Positions 26,004-35,048 are shown, numbered from the stretch's first letter. The stretch is 64,000 nt of DNA from Bacillus sp. ISL-45 (GCF_018613195.1 NZ_JAGGQQ010000012.1:96253-160252), one strand, 5' to 3'. Translations and numbers: made by a program. The notes: generated by a model from the letters alone, not told the origin.

Positions 26004-29003
26004 ATGAGAATCATTGAACTGCATATATACGGTTATGGCAAGCTCGAGGATTATAAGATTAAATCATTAGGTCAAATGCAGATTTTCTACGGTGAGAATG
26101 AAGCTGGAAAGTCGACCATCATGTCATTCCTCCACAGCATCCTGTTCGGCTTTCCGGGCAAGCAAAGTGCCGAAAACCGCTATGAGCCAAAAAATAACCC
26201 AAAGTATGGCGGCAAGATAAAAGCCTTTTTTCCCGACAGGGGAGTGGCTGTCATCAAGAGAGTGAAAGGCAAGGCAACAGGTGATGTGACCGTATCTCTT
26301 GAAGACGGGACGATTGGCGGCGAAGAATTGCTTAAAGACCTTTTGAAACGAATGGATAAGAGCATCTTCCAGGCCATTTTTTCGTTCAACGTCCACGGGC
26401 TTCAAAATATCCATGCAATGAAGGGCGAAGAGCTTGGCAGATATTTATTTTCTGCAGGGACACTTGGAACAGACAAACTCTTCAATACCGAGGGTTTACT
26501 TCAAAAAGAAATGGAACTGCGTTTCAAGCCCAGCGGAAAAAGGCCATTGCTGAATGAGAAATTGAAAGAGTTGAAGGACATCCAATCTTCATTGAAGAAT
26601 GCTGAGCAGCAGAATGAAAAATATTCAGAGCTTGTGAGGACGAAGGATGAATTGACGGATAAAACTGCCCAGCTTAAGAACGATATTTACATGCTGGAGC
26701 AAACCGGAATTAAGCTTCGTGAATATAAGCGCAATGAAAAGCTTGTCGTAGAAGCCGCAGGATTAGATGGAAAAATTAAAGTGCATGATCTGTCTTTTTT
26801 CCCAGAAGATGGCCTGAACCGGCTTGAGAAGTTGAACGAGCAGCTTAAATCAAACCAGGCTAGAACGTTAAGGGTAAAAGAAAAGAAAGATCAATTACTG
26901 AAAGATCTGGAAAGGCACAAGCCAAACTCCGATTTACTTGGTATGGAAACAGAAATTGAAGCAAGAATCGAAAATCTGCCTTTATATGATCAACTGAAGC
27001 AGGAAAAAAGACTGCTTGAATCCAAACTGGAGGAAATGACAGAAGAAATAGATCAGCTAAATGATAAGCTTCATACAGATTTCAATGAGGGAAATATCTA
27101 TGAAATCAATACAAGTATCTTCATAAAGGAACATGCCGAAAACATAGATCAGACAGAGCAAAGGTTAAGGAATAAAAAGCTTGAGCTGGAGTCCGCTTTT
27201 GAAGAAGAAAAAAAGGCATTGGCAGAACTTGAAGCAAGGGCAGAAACCGCAAAAGATGATCTCCTTGATGAAGATGAACGAACAAAATTGGTGAAAGACC
27301 TGGACCTGCTAGGGAATAAGGAGAGAATCCATTCTGAATTGAACTACGTCATGGACCAGATTGAGTCGGCCAAAATCAAGGAAGAGACTGAAAAGGACAG
27401 ACGAAGGCAGCAGCAGAAGAAAGATTTTAATCAATTGCTTCTTCTCGGCAGCATTCTTCTGATTGTTTTTCTTTGGGGAACTACAAATGGCTCCTGGTTC
27501 TTAGCCGGAATCGGGATTGCAGGATTGTTGCTTTTGCTGGCTGCCCGATTTAAGTCCGCTGACAAGAAGCCAATGGAGGACATGCTCCTGTCCAGGTTGC
27601 TGGAGCGGGAAAAAGCGCTAAAAGAAAACCTGAGCAGTCAGCTTGAAGGCAATGCATCTATGACCAAGAGCTTATTGGCCAAAGATGAGGAGGCGAGACT
27701 GCGCCATCGAGAGCTGCACATCAAAATTGAACAGCAGCATGCCCGTTTTGAAAAAGTAGTTCAGCAATTTGAAGCATGGGAAGCAGATGAAGCACAACTA
27801 AAGCAGAGAAGGACGGAATTACTGACACGATTCGGAATGACGGATACATCCGCACCTATTAAAGTAATGGATGCCTATCATTTAATAGAAAAACAAAAGC
27901 AGTATTTCCGTGAAAGAAAGAGAATAAAAGAAAGTTTGGAGAATGTGGCTGAATCTTTAATCGAAATGGAAAGCAGCCTGAAACTGCTTGCACAACGATT
28001 CCTTCAAAATAGCAATCTTGCTCCAGTCGAGACGGCCGGACTGCTGAAGAAGACACTGCGCGAAGCAATTGACCAGAAGTCGAGATACCGTGAATTGACC
28101 GTTAAACTGGAGGAACTGGAAGAAGAGCTTTCAACACTACAGAAGGAAGAGTTGATATTCAGTCAAGAAAAGGAAGGATTGCTTGCACAGGCCGGGGCTG
28201 AAGGTGAGGATGGATTCAGGCAGAGAGCGGAAAATGTCTCATTGGTAAAAGGCTGGAAGGCAAGACTGGAGGATATCGATCATCAGCTGCTTGCATCGGG
28301 AATCAGCGATGAGGACCGTGAAAAGATTCTAACAGGAATTCCGCTTGAGGAACAGATCGAGGACAACGATTCGAAGCTGGGAGAAAGAAAGCGGGAGTTA
28401 TCCGCAAAGATTGACCTGATAGCCGATGTTAAGCATAAAGTGAAGGTGCTGGAAGAAGGCGGCATATATAGTGAATTGCTTCATAAATATAAGCAGCTCC
28501 AGCATGAGTTCACGGAAGATGCGAAAGAATGGGCGAAGTTCGCGGTCGCCAGGGATTTGCTTTCGAAGACAATTGACCGCTATAAGGATGAGCGAATGCC
28601 GAGAATGCTGGCCAGAGCTGAAAGCTTTCTCTCCGTTTTGACTGATGCAAGCTATGTGAGGATTATTCCTCAAGTTACTGGCAGCAGCGGTTTCCTGATT
28701 GAAAGAAATGACCATGTTTTATTTGAAGCGAATGAACTGAGCCAGGCAACTGCTGAACAAGTCTATGTATCCATCAGGCTTGCACTTGCTGCCGACCATT
28801 ATGAACGTTATCCCTTTCCGGTTATCATCGATGACAGCTTTGTCAATTTTGATCAAAACAGGACTGCCCGGACAATTAAGTTGCTCAGGGAAATGAGCAA
28901 AAACAACCAGATTCTCATCTTTACATGCCATCGCCATTTGCTGGACTATTTTACGGAAAAGGAAATCGTCAATCTGCAAGAAAAAAGTACAAATATAGTT
29001 TAG
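26004..29003 (+). CDS. yhaN: SbcC/Rad50-like ATPase YhaN with central membrane helices
   Basis: About 999 residues. N-terminal Walker A GENEAGKSTIM (near residue 30) and C-terminal Walker B FPVIIDDSFVNFDQN enclose long coiled coils. Two strongly hydrophobic segments (about residues 472-515: LLLGSILLIVFLWG and AGIGIAGLLLLLAA) sit in the middle, where Rad50 has its zinc hook; no CxxC hook is seen. The complex with YhaO may therefore be membrane-anchored. AGGAGG at 25991-25996 fits ATG at 26004 better than ATG at 26001. Two-gene operon with yhaO. Confidence 0.88.
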   Translation: MRIIELHIYGYGKLEDYKIKSLGQMQIFYGENEAGKSTIMSFLHSILFGFPGKQSAENRYEPKNNPKYGGKIKAFFPDRGVAVIKRVKGKATGDVTVSLEDGTIGGEELLKDLLKRMDKSIFQAIFSFNVHGLQNIHAMKGEELGRYLFSAGTLGTDKLFNTEGLLQKEMELRFKPSGKRPLLNEKLKELKDIQSSLKNAEQQNEKYSELVRTKDELTDKTAQLKNDIYMLEQTGIKLREYKRNEKLVVEAAGLDGKIKVHDLSFFPEDGLNRLEKLNEQLKSNQARTLRVKEKKDQLLKDLERHKPNSDLLGMETEIEARIENLPLYDQLKQEKRLLESKLEEMTEEIDQLNDKLHTDFNEGNIYEINTSIFIKEHAENIDQTEQRLRNKKLELESAFEEEKKALAELEARAETAKDDLLDEDERTKLVKDLDLLGNKERIHSELNYVMDQIESAKIKEETEKDRRRQQQKKDFNQLLLLGSILLIVFLWGTTNGSWFLAGIGIAGLLLLLAARFKSADKKPMEDMLLSRLLEREKALKENLSSQLEGNASMTKSLLAKDEEARLRHRELHIKIEQQHARFEKVVQQFEAWEADEAQLKQRRTELLTRFGMTDTSAPIKVMDAYHLIEKQKQYFRERKRIKESLENVAESLIEMESSLKLLAQRFLQNSNLAPVETAGLLKKTLREAIDQKSRYRELTVKLEELEEELSTLQKEELIFSQEKEGLLAQAGAEGEDGFRQRAENVSLVKGWKARLEDIDHQLLASGISDEDREKILTGIPLEEQIEDNDSKLGERKRELSAKIDLIADVKHKVKVLEEGGIYSELLHKYKQLQHEFTEDAKEWAKFAVARDLLSKTIDRYKDERMPRMLARAESFLSVLTDASYVRIIPQVTGSSGFLIERNDHVLFEANELSQATAEQVYVSIRLALAADHYERYPFPVIIDDSFVNFDQNRTARTIKLLREMSKNNQILIFTCHRHLLDYFTEKEIVNLQEKSTNIV

Positions 29004-29079
29004 AAATGCCATGATTTGAGAATCAGAGACAATAGACTCTGTATGTTATACTGTTGCAGAGAGGAGAGAGCTGTTAACT

Positions 29080-30024
29080 ATGAATAAAGGAATTTTAAAT
29101 CACGAAACAGGGGACCAGGTGGAATTGTTCTTATTGATCAAGCATTCGTCAAAAGGGATTGCCAGCAACGGAAAGCCATTTTTGACGCTTATCCTCCAGG
29201 ATCAGAGCGGGGAGATCGAAGCAAAGCTTTGGGATGTTTCCGATGAAGATGAAAGTACTTATAGTGCTGAAAGCATTGTAAAAGTACAGGGAGATATCCA
29301 GAATTACCGAGGGCGAAACCAGTTGAAGATCAGGCAAATCAGGCCTGCTTTACCAGCTGACTCTGTCAAACTATCTGATTTTCTTGAAACAGCCCCTGTC
29401 AGCCAGGATGAAATGAGCAGCAAGCTCACCCAATATATTTTCGAAATGAAGAACCCTAATATCCAGAGGGTCACAAGACATCTTTTGAAAAAGCATATGA
29501 ATGCATTTATGGAATATCCCGCAGCGACAAAGAACCATCATGAATTTGTCTCAGGACTTGCGTATCATGTAATCTCAATGCTTGACCTGGCGAAGTCCAT
29601 CACTACGCTATATCCAAGCCTTGATAAGGATCTATTGTATGCGGGAGTCATCCTTCATGATTTGGGGAAAGTCATTGAACTGTCCGGCCCGATTTCTACT
29701 ACTTATACAGTGGAAGGAAATTTGATCGGACACATATCGATCATGGTCAATGAGATTGGCAAGGCAGCTGATGAGTTGGGGATTAGTGGTGAGGAAATAG
29801 TCATCCTTCAGCATATGGTATTATCACATCACGGCAAAGCTGAATGGGGCAGTCCGAAACCGCCAATGATCAAAGAGGCAGAAATTCTGCATTATATCGA
29901 TAATCTCGATGCGAAAATGAATATGCTGGATCGAGCCCTTTCAAGAGTCAAACCAGGCGAATTCTCCGAAAGAGTATTCGCGCTAGATAACCGCTCATTT
30001 TACAAGCCCGTATTCCATAAGTAA
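29080..30024 (+). CDS. yhaM: 3'-5' exoribonuclease YhaM
   Basis: 314 residues: an OB-fold nucleic-acid domain (about 15-90, with [20 protein letters not shown]) and an HD-type phosphohydrolase domain ([12 protein letters not shown], then HDLGK near residue 196, and HHGK). YhaM degrades RNA and single-stranded DNA from the 3' end in a metal-dependent way and takes part in mRNA turnover. ATG at 29080 follows GAGAGGAGAG. It stands after yhaN with its own terminator. Confidence 0.93.
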   Translation: MNKGILNHETGDQVELFLLIKHSSKGIASNGKPFLTLILQDQSGEIEAKLWDVSDEDESTYSAESIVKVQGDIQNYRGRNQLKIRQIRPALPADSVKLSDFLETAPVSQDEMSSKLTQYIFEMKNPNIQRVTRHLLKKHMNAFMEYPAATKNHHEFVSGLAYHVISMLDLAKSITTLYPSLDKDLLYAGVILHDLGKVIELSGPISTTYTVEGNLIGHISIMVNEIGKAADELGISGEEIVILQHMVLSHHGKAEWGSPKPPMIKEAEILHYIDNLDAKMNMLDRALSRVKPGEFSERVFALDNRSFYKPVFHK

Positions 30025-30033
30025 AAAAGCAAA

Positions 30034-30068
30034 AGACCTTTCCTCGTTTCATAGGGAAAGGCTTTTTT
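30034..30068 (+). terminator. Terminator after yhaM
   Basis: ACCTTTCC and GGAAAGG pair around a loop, followed by TTTTTT. Confidence 0.8.
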
Positions 30069-30110
30069 GTTATTTGTCTTCTATTATAAGTTGAACTTAA
30101 GAATTACCCA

Positions 30111-30355
30111 TTGAATGAAGCGGAAGGTGCGTAGACTCCTCCGAAAATGCTAACGCATTTCCATCGTGCGCGGGCAGTTTCAAGGATGTAATTCAATGTC
30201 CTGCGGGATGAAAGGTCAGTGGGAGACCCCACAGGCGCTTGCGCCGAGGAGGCTCCCAGGCCGCCAAGGAAGAATTTGCACTTTGAAAAAGCCGGCACTT
30301 GGGTTTTTTCTTAAATCTTCCCGCGGAAAGCGAAGCACCTGGAGCGAAATGAAAA
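30111..30355. repeat. Degenerate copy of a second Bacillus intergenic repeat
   Basis: GAAGCGGAAGGTGCGTAGACTCC at the start, then GTGGGAGACCCCACAGGCGC, GCCGAGGAGGCTCCC and, after a gap, CCGCGGAAAGCGAAGC with CCTGGAGCGAAAT. These blocks match, from memory, an element repeated in many Bacillus genomes. Here the copy is interrupted by unrelated sequence at about 30145-30195 and 30255-30315. Frames across it (for example 30166-30414) are not genes. Confidence 0.6.
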
Positions 30356-30462
30356 AGCTAAACCTTTTGGTTCACCTTATAAAATGGCATATTTTAAAAA
30401 AAACCTCATATTAATACAGTAAGAGTTCAGTTGGACAACCTTTAAATGGAGGGTATGAAAAA

Positions 30463-30645
30463 ATGTCAATTCCAATATGGGTAATAGCAGTCGCAGCAGG
30501 TATCGTATTCAGTGCCTTCATGGCAGTGAAAACAGGGAAAGAAGAACAAAAAGAAGAAATGGAAAGCATTGAGCGAGAGGGCGAGCTTTACATGAAGCGG
30601 CTTGAAAGAGAAAAACAACAGAGAGAAAAATCAATGGAAGCATAA
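30463..30645 (+). CDS. yhaL: Sporulation-associated membrane protein YhaL
   Basis: 60 residues: one N-terminal membrane helix (PIWVIAVAAGIVFSAFMA) followed by a charged helix rich in Glu, Lys and Arg ending with RLEREKQQREKS. This is the layout of YhaL, expressed during sporulation in B. subtilis; its role is unknown. ATG at 30463 follows GGAGGG. Convergent with prsA. Confidence 0.85.
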   Translation: MSIPIWVIAVAAGIVFSAFMAVKTGKEEQKEEMESIEREGELYMKRLEREKQQREKSMEA

Positions 30646-30648
30646 AAA

Positions 30649-30686
30649 AACACTGGTCTCCAAAACATGAGGCCAGTGTTTTTTTA
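30649..30686. terminator. Bidirectional terminator between yhaL and prsA
   Basis: AACACTGGTCTC and GAGGCCAGTGTT pair (one mismatch) with A and T runs on the two sides. Confidence 0.88.
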
Positions 30687-30688
30687 TA

Positions 30689-31570
30689 TTATTGTGGTGT
30701 TTGTGCTTCTGCTTCTGGGAATTCAGCAGCACCTTTAAGGTCTTTATCTTTAATTTTAACGTTCGCAGCTTCCAGCTCACGCTTCAGGACTTCTTGAATC
30801 TTGTTAGAGTCCAGCTGAGCAAGCTTCAACTCATACTCAAGCTCGTCCTTCATTTCTTCATAAGATTCTTTTTCTTTTTTCTCAGTTACCTTGATGATGT
30901 GGAAACCGTGCTGTGATTTAACTGGTTCACTGATCTTATTTACTTCAAGGGCATAAGCAGCCTCTTCAAATTCCGGTACCATTTTACCAGGACCGAAGAA
31001 TCCAAGATCTCCGCCTTGTGCAGCTGAACCAGGATCTTGTGAGTATTCCTTCGCTAAATCTTCAAACTTAGCGCCTTCCTCAAGCTTCTTCTTCACTTCC
31101 TGTGCAGTCTTTTCATCTTCCACAAGAATATGGCTTGCCTTGATTTCAGGCTTGTACTCTTCATAACGCTTCTTGACTTCATCTTCGCTGACCTTTACAT
31201 CTTTAAGCGCAGCTTTTTCCATTAGAAGCTGATCTTTAAGGACTTCTTTTAATTCTTCTTCATCTTTTAGCTGGTTTTGCTGTAGAACCAGCTCGAAGTT
31301 CTCTCCAAGCTCTTCCTTAAGCTCGGCCACTTTTTCCTCAACTTCTTTATCAGTCACTTCATAATTTTCCGCAAGAACTTTTTGGTAAAGCAATTCTTGA
31401 AGTGCTTCCTCTCCATACTTTTCCTTCATGGATTGATAAAGCTCTTCTTTAGTAATGTTGCCTGCCTTCGACTCAACGATCACTTCTGAAGAATCAGCAT
31501 TGTCGTTGCTGCATGCGCCTAATCCCATTACTCCGGCTGCAACCGTGAGGGAAATTATCATTTTTTTCAT
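30689..31570 (-). CDS. prsA: Foldase lipoprotein PrsA
   Basis: 293 residues. Signal peptide with lipobox LGAC (Cys at about residue 20) anchors it outside the membrane. The parvulin-type peptidyl-prolyl isomerase domain (about 135-225) contains ASHILVEDEKTAQEV, GGDLGFFGPGKMVPEFE and QHGFHIIKV. PrsA helps exported proteins fold and is essential in B. subtilis for penicillin-binding protein stability. The start is ATG at 31570: GGAG lies nine bases upstream, whereas the ATG at 31579 overlaps the site. In B. subtilis ScoC and Ecs, both encoded nearby here, also affect secretion. Confidence 0.95.
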   Translation of the reverse strand: MKKMIISLTVAAGVMGLGACSNDNADSSEVIVESKAGNITKEELYQSMKEKYGEEALQELLYQKVLAENYEVTDKEVEEKVAELKEELGENFELVLQQNQLKDEEELKEVLKDQLLMEKAALKDVKVSEDEVKKRYEEYKPEIKASHILVEDEKTAQEVKKKLEEGAKFEDLAKEYSQDPGSAAQGGDLGFFGPGKMVPEFEEAAYALEVNKISEPVKSQHGFHIIKVTEKKEKESYEEMKDELEYELKLAQLDSNKIQEVLKRELEAANVKIKDKDLKGAAEFPEAEAQTPQ

Positions 31571-31763
31571 GGTGAACATCTCCTAAACAGAAAATTCTAG
31601 TGGCCGTTTTTAATCCACAATCTCTACTATAACATAATTTCAATTTTCTACAAAAAATAAGGAATGGATACTATTGGTTATTTATTGAGATGGGCGGATA
31701 TCTATACCGTTTGTTCGAGGATGCATAGGATGTAGAGAAGAGAAAAAAAGGAGGTAGTTGATA

Positions 31764-31844
31764 ATGGGCCACTATAATTCAGGGTTTGCGTTAATCGTTG
31801 TCCTGTTCATCTTGCTGATCGTTGTAGGTGCAGCGTACCTTTAA
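31764..31844 (+). CDS. YjcZ-type tiny membrane protein 1
   Basis: 26 residues: MGHYNSGFALIVVL then ILLIVVGAAYL. A short Gly/polar head is followed by one membrane helix. This is the small YjcZ/SscA-like family of Bacillus, tied to spore coats in the studied case. AAAGGAGG lies ten bases upstream. First of three tandem, independent copies. Confidence 0.82.
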   Translation: MGHYNSGFALIVVLFILLIVVGAAYL

Positions 31845-31937
31845 TCAACAAAATGCAAGTAATGCAGGATAGCTGCCTATGCGGATATGACATTACTTGA
31901 ATAAGATATCATAACCACTTTGGAAGGAGGTGTTAAT

Positions 31938-32021
31938 ATGGGTGCAGGATACGGCGGCGGCTTTGCGTTAATTGTCGTGTTATTCATTCTGTTAATCATC
32001 GTGGGTGCAGCTTGGCTTTAA
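31938..32021 (+). CDS. YjcZ-type tiny membrane protein 2
   Basis: 27 residues: Gly-rich head MGAGYGGGFALIV and the helix ending GAAWL. Same family as its neighbours; preceded by AAGGAGGTG. The Gly-rich YGGGFALI motif is the family's hallmark. Confidence 0.85.
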   Translation: MGAGYGGGFALIVVLFILLIIVGAAWL

Positions 32022-32113
32022 TTTCTGAATGAAGAGTATGGGGGACACTTGGCCCCCGTACTTCTGATTTTCGATGTTAAAGCAAGTTCTCATAGCAGAA
32101 AGGAGGAACCTCA

Positions 32114-32206
32114 ATGTCTGGAGGAGGCTGTGGATACGGCGGCGGCTTTGCATTGCTCGTTGTCTTGTTCATTCTGTTAATCATCATCGGTGCATCTTGG
32201 CTGTAG
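32114..32206 (+). CDS. YjcZ-type tiny membrane protein 3
   Basis: 30 residues: MSGGGCGYGGGFALLVV then a helix ending GASWL. Unlike the other two it has a Cys in the head, which might allow cross-linking. AAAGGAGGAA upstream. A terminator follows at 32272. Confidence 0.85.
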   Translation: MSGGGCGYGGGFALLVVLFILLIIIGASWL

Positions 32207-32269
32207 GTACTGATGAGGGCAATGCTTTCTGCATGCCTTAATGAAGGCTAATCATAAAGACTGGAAATA

Positions 32270-32302
32270 AAAAGCGGTGAGGGAGACCTCACCGCTTAAT
32301 TT
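32270..32302 (+). terminator. Terminator after the YjcZ-type cluster
   Basis: AAGCGGTGAGG, loop GAGA, CCTCACCGCTT; the tail AATTTAT is only moderately T-rich. Confidence 0.75.
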
Positions 32303-32321
32303 ATGTAGTCTGAAACCAACG

Positions 32322-32363
32322 CCGGCAGCGCTTGTCGGGCTGGCCGCGGCGCTTGGGCTGTTC
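32322..32363 (+). repeat. Remnant R8 of the dispersed structured repeat
   Basis: Only the closing module remains: GGCAGCGCTTGTCGGGCTG and GGCGCTTGGGCTGTTC. It again abuts the 3' end of a minus-strand gene. Confidence 0.7.
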
Positions 32364-32370
32364 TATTTAG

Positions 32371-32559
32371 TCACGTATAAAGAATTTCAACGAAGGATGA
32401 AATTAGCAAAATTGTAACTAAAATATTGATCGTCCTGAAAATATTTGCATGTTTGTCTTCTGGTATTTCCTTCTGGATGCAGAGGGAGTCTGTAAGCTTG
32501 TTTATATAGAAAAGAATGAAAGCAGCAAAAAGGACAAACACCAATAAAATGGAGATCAT
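32371..32559 (-). CDS. Small two-helix membrane protein, unknown
   Basis: 62 residues with two hydrophobic segments (ILLVFVLFAAFILFYI and ILVTILLISSFVEIL) joined by a charged loop. ATG at 32559 is preceded by AAGGAGGG; the in-frame start at 32580 overlaps that site. No family recognised. It lies where B. subtilis has yhaJ/yhaI, but I cannot claim orthology. Confidence 0.65.
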   Translation of the reverse strand: MISILLVFVLFAAFILFYINKLTDSLCIQKEIPEDKHANIFRTINILVTILLISSFVEILYT

Positions 32560-32885
32560 CGAAGAATCCCTCCTTAGCAATCTTTTTATCTTAAATACAA
32601 TAACAAATATTTAAAGAAAAAGATAGTTTTTTATACAGGCAATTCCGTGCAGGAGGGGGGGATGAGTCGCACATGGACTTCCAAATTGTAGGTAATGATT
32701 TAAATGTGAGAAAATGAGCAAACCATAAAAAGAGCAAAAAGCGGAGAGGTTAATATTCATTCATCCGCTTTAAAAGAGGCTTCCAGCTGGAAGCCAGCCA
32801 AAAAACCAGCCAGAGGAAGTGGACTAGGCTTCTGTCTCCGAGGGATTATCCTCCCTCTCATAACGAGTGCCATCATACGAAAATA
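32560..32885. other. Intergenic stretch with one hairpin
   Basis: No credible gene. A 9-residue frame after AGGAGGGGGG near 32660 is judged chance. The palindrome GGCTTCCAGCTGGAAGCC (32779-32796), followed on the minus strand by TCTTTTAAA, may terminate scoC. Confidence 0.5.
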
Positions 32886-33467
32886 TCAGGCATACTCCTT
32901 CTTAGCTGGATCTATCTTCTTGAGTTTCCCGTCCTCATCAGAAAACTTCCTGTCAATATTAGAAAAAGATTTCTCGAATATTTCCATAAAGTCATCGCCA
33001 TAAATATTGCGGACAATTGCCATGATTTCAATGATATCCGGGAATTTTCCATATAGTTCCTTCAATGGCATTGCCCCTGAAAAAACAGCATTACTGTCTG
33101 GTTCATAGCTTTCCATCAAAGCTAGCAATACGCCTTCGCCTTCTTCCGTAAGCTGGATATACGTATTTCTCTTATCGCTTTCCTTCTTGGAAAACTTTAA
33201 ATAACCGCGTTCCTCAAGCTTTTTCGAGAAGTTGAAAGCAGTGGAAACATGCATGACTCCAAACTTTGCCACATCAGAAATCGAAGCCCCATTCAAATGA
33301 TAAGCAATCCATAAAATATGATGCTCATTGATATTCAGGTCGAATGGTTTAATCCATTGCTGCCAGTCCTTCTCGACAGACTTCCATAGGGCCTTGCTCA
33401 ACTGCGCAATTCTTTGGCTAAACATCATTGCTTCTTTCATAGAATAATTTTTATCTCCCATTCTCAT
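32886..33467 (-). CDS. scoC: Transition-state regulator ScoC (Hpr), MarR family
   Basis: About 193 residues. In B. subtilis ScoC represses protease, peptide transport and sporulation genes at the end of growth. The wing-helix core [20 protein letters not shown] and [22 protein letters not shown] is almost unchanged, so DNA recognition is probably the same; the C-terminal third also follows the family ([12 protein letters not shown]). GTAGGTG fits ATG at 33467; GTG at 33473 and ATG at 33461 are alternatives. Next to prsA and yhaH as in B. subtilis. Confidence 0.93.
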   Translation of the reverse strand: MRMGDKNYSMKEAMMFSQRIAQLSKALWKSVEKDWQQWIKPFDLNINEHHILWIAYHLNGASISDVAKFGVMHVSTAFNFSKKLEERGYLKFSKKESDKRNTYIQLTEEGEGVLLALMESYEPDSNAVFSGAMPLKELYGKFPDIIEIMAIVRNIYGDDFMEIFEKSFSNIDRKFSDEDGKLKKIDPAKKEYA

Positions 33468-33641
33468 ATTCACCTACTTTATTGTTCTATTTTCATTATG
33501 CCAATAAAACAAAAATTAATAAAGATATAAATTTACAAAATTTTTTGAATTTGTTAAATTCCATCTAAAGTCGTGTTGTTTTTATGTAATCACTTAGTTC
33601 TCAAAAGAAAATTCCAATTTGCATAATATATCTTTCTTGAT

Positions 33642-33691
33642 AAAAAAGGAAAATCCTTCCCGCCGGAAAAATTTACTTTAGGGGAAGGATT
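33642..33691 (-). terminator. Terminator after yhaH
   Basis: On the minus strand AATCCTTCCCC and GGGAAGGATT pair around a long loop, followed by TTCCTTTTTT. Confidence 0.7.
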
Positions 33692-33698
33692 ATTCTGA

Positions 33699-34070
33699 TT
33701 ATTTTTCTTTAGAATTTGCAGCAGCCAATTCAGACTCCAAATCTTTAATTGAATCTTCAAGCTCCTTGACATCCTCCTGGAGACCTTTCTTATTTTCCTC
33801 CGTTTCAAGCTTCCACTCAAAAATAGCTGTCTTTACATCGGTAATAAATGTTTGGATGGAAGCTTTTCCTTCCTTTGAAGCGGTGGCCACTGTATTTTTC
33901 AACTCCATAGCCGAATCCTTAATATCCTTGATGGATCCAATGTATTCATTTTTATTAGCCAGAAGGGTTCTCCTTGTTTCATATCCTGACTTGGGTGCTG
34001 CAAGCAGCGTTGCAATTCCTGCTACAACACCACCTATAACCATTCCTGTTAAAACTTTTTTCGTTTTCAT
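33699..34070 (-). CDS. yhaH: YtxH-domain protein YhaH
   Basis: 123 residues. An N-terminal membrane helix with the YtxH mark (GMVIGGVVAGIATLLAAPKSGYETR) is followed by a long charged helix likely to form a coiled coil. YtxH proteins are linked to general stress; YhaH has no known activity. Start ATG at 34070 is preceded by GAGGTGG. Confidence 0.85.
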   Translation of the reverse strand: MKTKKVLTGMVIGGVVAGIATLLAAPKSGYETRRTLLANKNEYIGSIKDIKDSAMELKNTVATASKEGKASIQTFITDVKTAIFEWKLETEENKKGLQEDVKELEDSIKDLESELAAANSKEK

Positions 34071-34245
34071 ACTCTGACCACCTCATTAATTTTTCTGTAT
34101 ATGTTCTCCAAATGAATCCGGATTCCTCTTTTCTTCTATATTTAATTTCCTATTCTCGCACAAATAAACGTTATTAGCTTCATAGCCTTAAATTAACAGG
34201 CATAAAAATATAGTAAGGTCAGGTTCAGGAAGGGAGAGGAGGGGA

Positions 34246-34437
34246 ATGGGGATTTTTACAAGTGTAGTGTTTTTCATCAGCGTTGCTTTCTTCGTGGGGG
34301 CCGTCCATCATCTCCTTGCGTTAAAGAAGCCAGGTATGTATCCTCCCAAGGCGCTTTTGCGGAAGAGAGCAGGCACCCTGGCAGGAGGAGGAGCCATTTT
34401 TTTACTGATCGGGATTATCTTTTACACATTCCAATAG
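34246..34437 (+). CDS. Small two-helix membrane protein, unknown
   Basis: 63 residues with hydrophobic segments at about 5-25 and 44-61 joined by a basic linker (KKPGMYPPKALLRKRAG). GGAGGGG precedes the ATG by two bases and AGAGG a little further. It converges on trpP with a shared terminator. Family not recognised. Confidence 0.65.
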   Translation: MGIFTSVVFFISVAFFVGAVHHLLALKKPGMYPPKALLRKRAGTLAGGGAIFLLIGIIFYTFQ

Positions 34438-34444
34438 AGCAAAA

Positions 34445-34483
34445 CAAAGCCCCTGACCGCTATGGTCAGGGGCTGCATTTTTT
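34445..34483. terminator. Terminator between the small membrane gene and trpP
   Basis: GCCCCTGACC and GGTCAGGGGC form a 10-bp stem; T run on the plus side, AAAACAAA on the other. Confidence 0.88.
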
Positions 34484-35002
34484 TTAATTGATTTCAGCAA
34501 GCTTTGCTCTTTTAAAAATGTTCGTTGCCACGGGATAAAGAATGGCCATGAAAACGGCGTTGATTGCTGCTGTAGGAAGTACAACTGCAGCGAATAGAGC
34601 TGTGAACGGTCCTGGCAGGCCAACAATGAAATATGCAGAACCCAGGAAAACAACTCCTGATACGATGGTTCCAATCACTGTAAGGGCAGCTGCAGTATAA
34701 ATAGAAAACTTGAAATTTTTCAGGGCCATCAGGATTCCGAAAAAGACAAACGCAGTAACAGGCTTATCAATTATGTTCGGGACAAGGCCTCCTGGGAAAG
34801 TAGTAGTCAATCCAGATATCAGTCCAGTGACGACTCCAACTAATAGTACACTCTTTTTGTCAGGATACAGGATGATTCCAAGGAACATCATCGTCAGCAT
34901 CATATCAGGCTTCATGCCAAGGAAAAAACCTGGCATAACCGCGTGCAATACTGCCCCCATTCCCACTAAAAGTGACAATGCAACAAGATTCTTCGTATTC
35001 AT
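34484..35002 (-). CDS. trpP: Tryptophan transporter TrpP
   Basis: 172 residues, the length of B. subtilis TrpP, with about five membrane segments and the conserved GFFLGMKPDMMLTMMFLG and GGLVPNIIDKP stretches. It imports tryptophan. ATG at 35002 is preceded by GAGGAG. The leader RNA carries clustered GAG/UAG triplets overlapping the ribosome site, as expected for control by the TRAP protein. Confidence 0.92.
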   Translation of the reverse strand: MNTKNLVALSLLVGMGAVLHAVMPGFFLGMKPDMMLTMMFLGIILYPDKKSVLLVGVVTGLISGLTTTFPGGLVPNIIDKPVTAFVFFGILMALKNFKFSIYTAAALTVIGTIVSGVVFLGSAYFIVGLPGPFTALFAAVVLPTAAINAVFMAILYPVATNIFKRAKLAEIN

Positions 35003-35048
35003 TTCTCATCTCTCCTCTGCTATTCTAGCTAACTAGTACTCCTCCTGC
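35003..35048 (-). promoter_or_regulatory. TRAP-type binding site overlapping the trpP ribosome site
   Basis: The minus-strand leader reads GAG-GAG-tac-TAG-t-TAG-c-TAG-aa-TAG-ca-GAG-GAG-agat-GAG up to the start codon: nine GAG/UAG triplets in about 40 nt. Several spacers are 1 or 0 nt, shorter than the ideal 2-3. In B. subtilis tryptophan-bound TRAP binds such triplets at trpP and blocks translation. Confidence 0.75.

Noticed and set aside
30166..30414. 82-residue plus-strand frame
   Set aside because: Lies across the degenerate repeat, biased composition, no ribosome site.
32653..32690. Nine-residue frame after AGGAGGGGGG
   Set aside because: Too short, no hydrophobic or conserved feature, not followed by a terminator.
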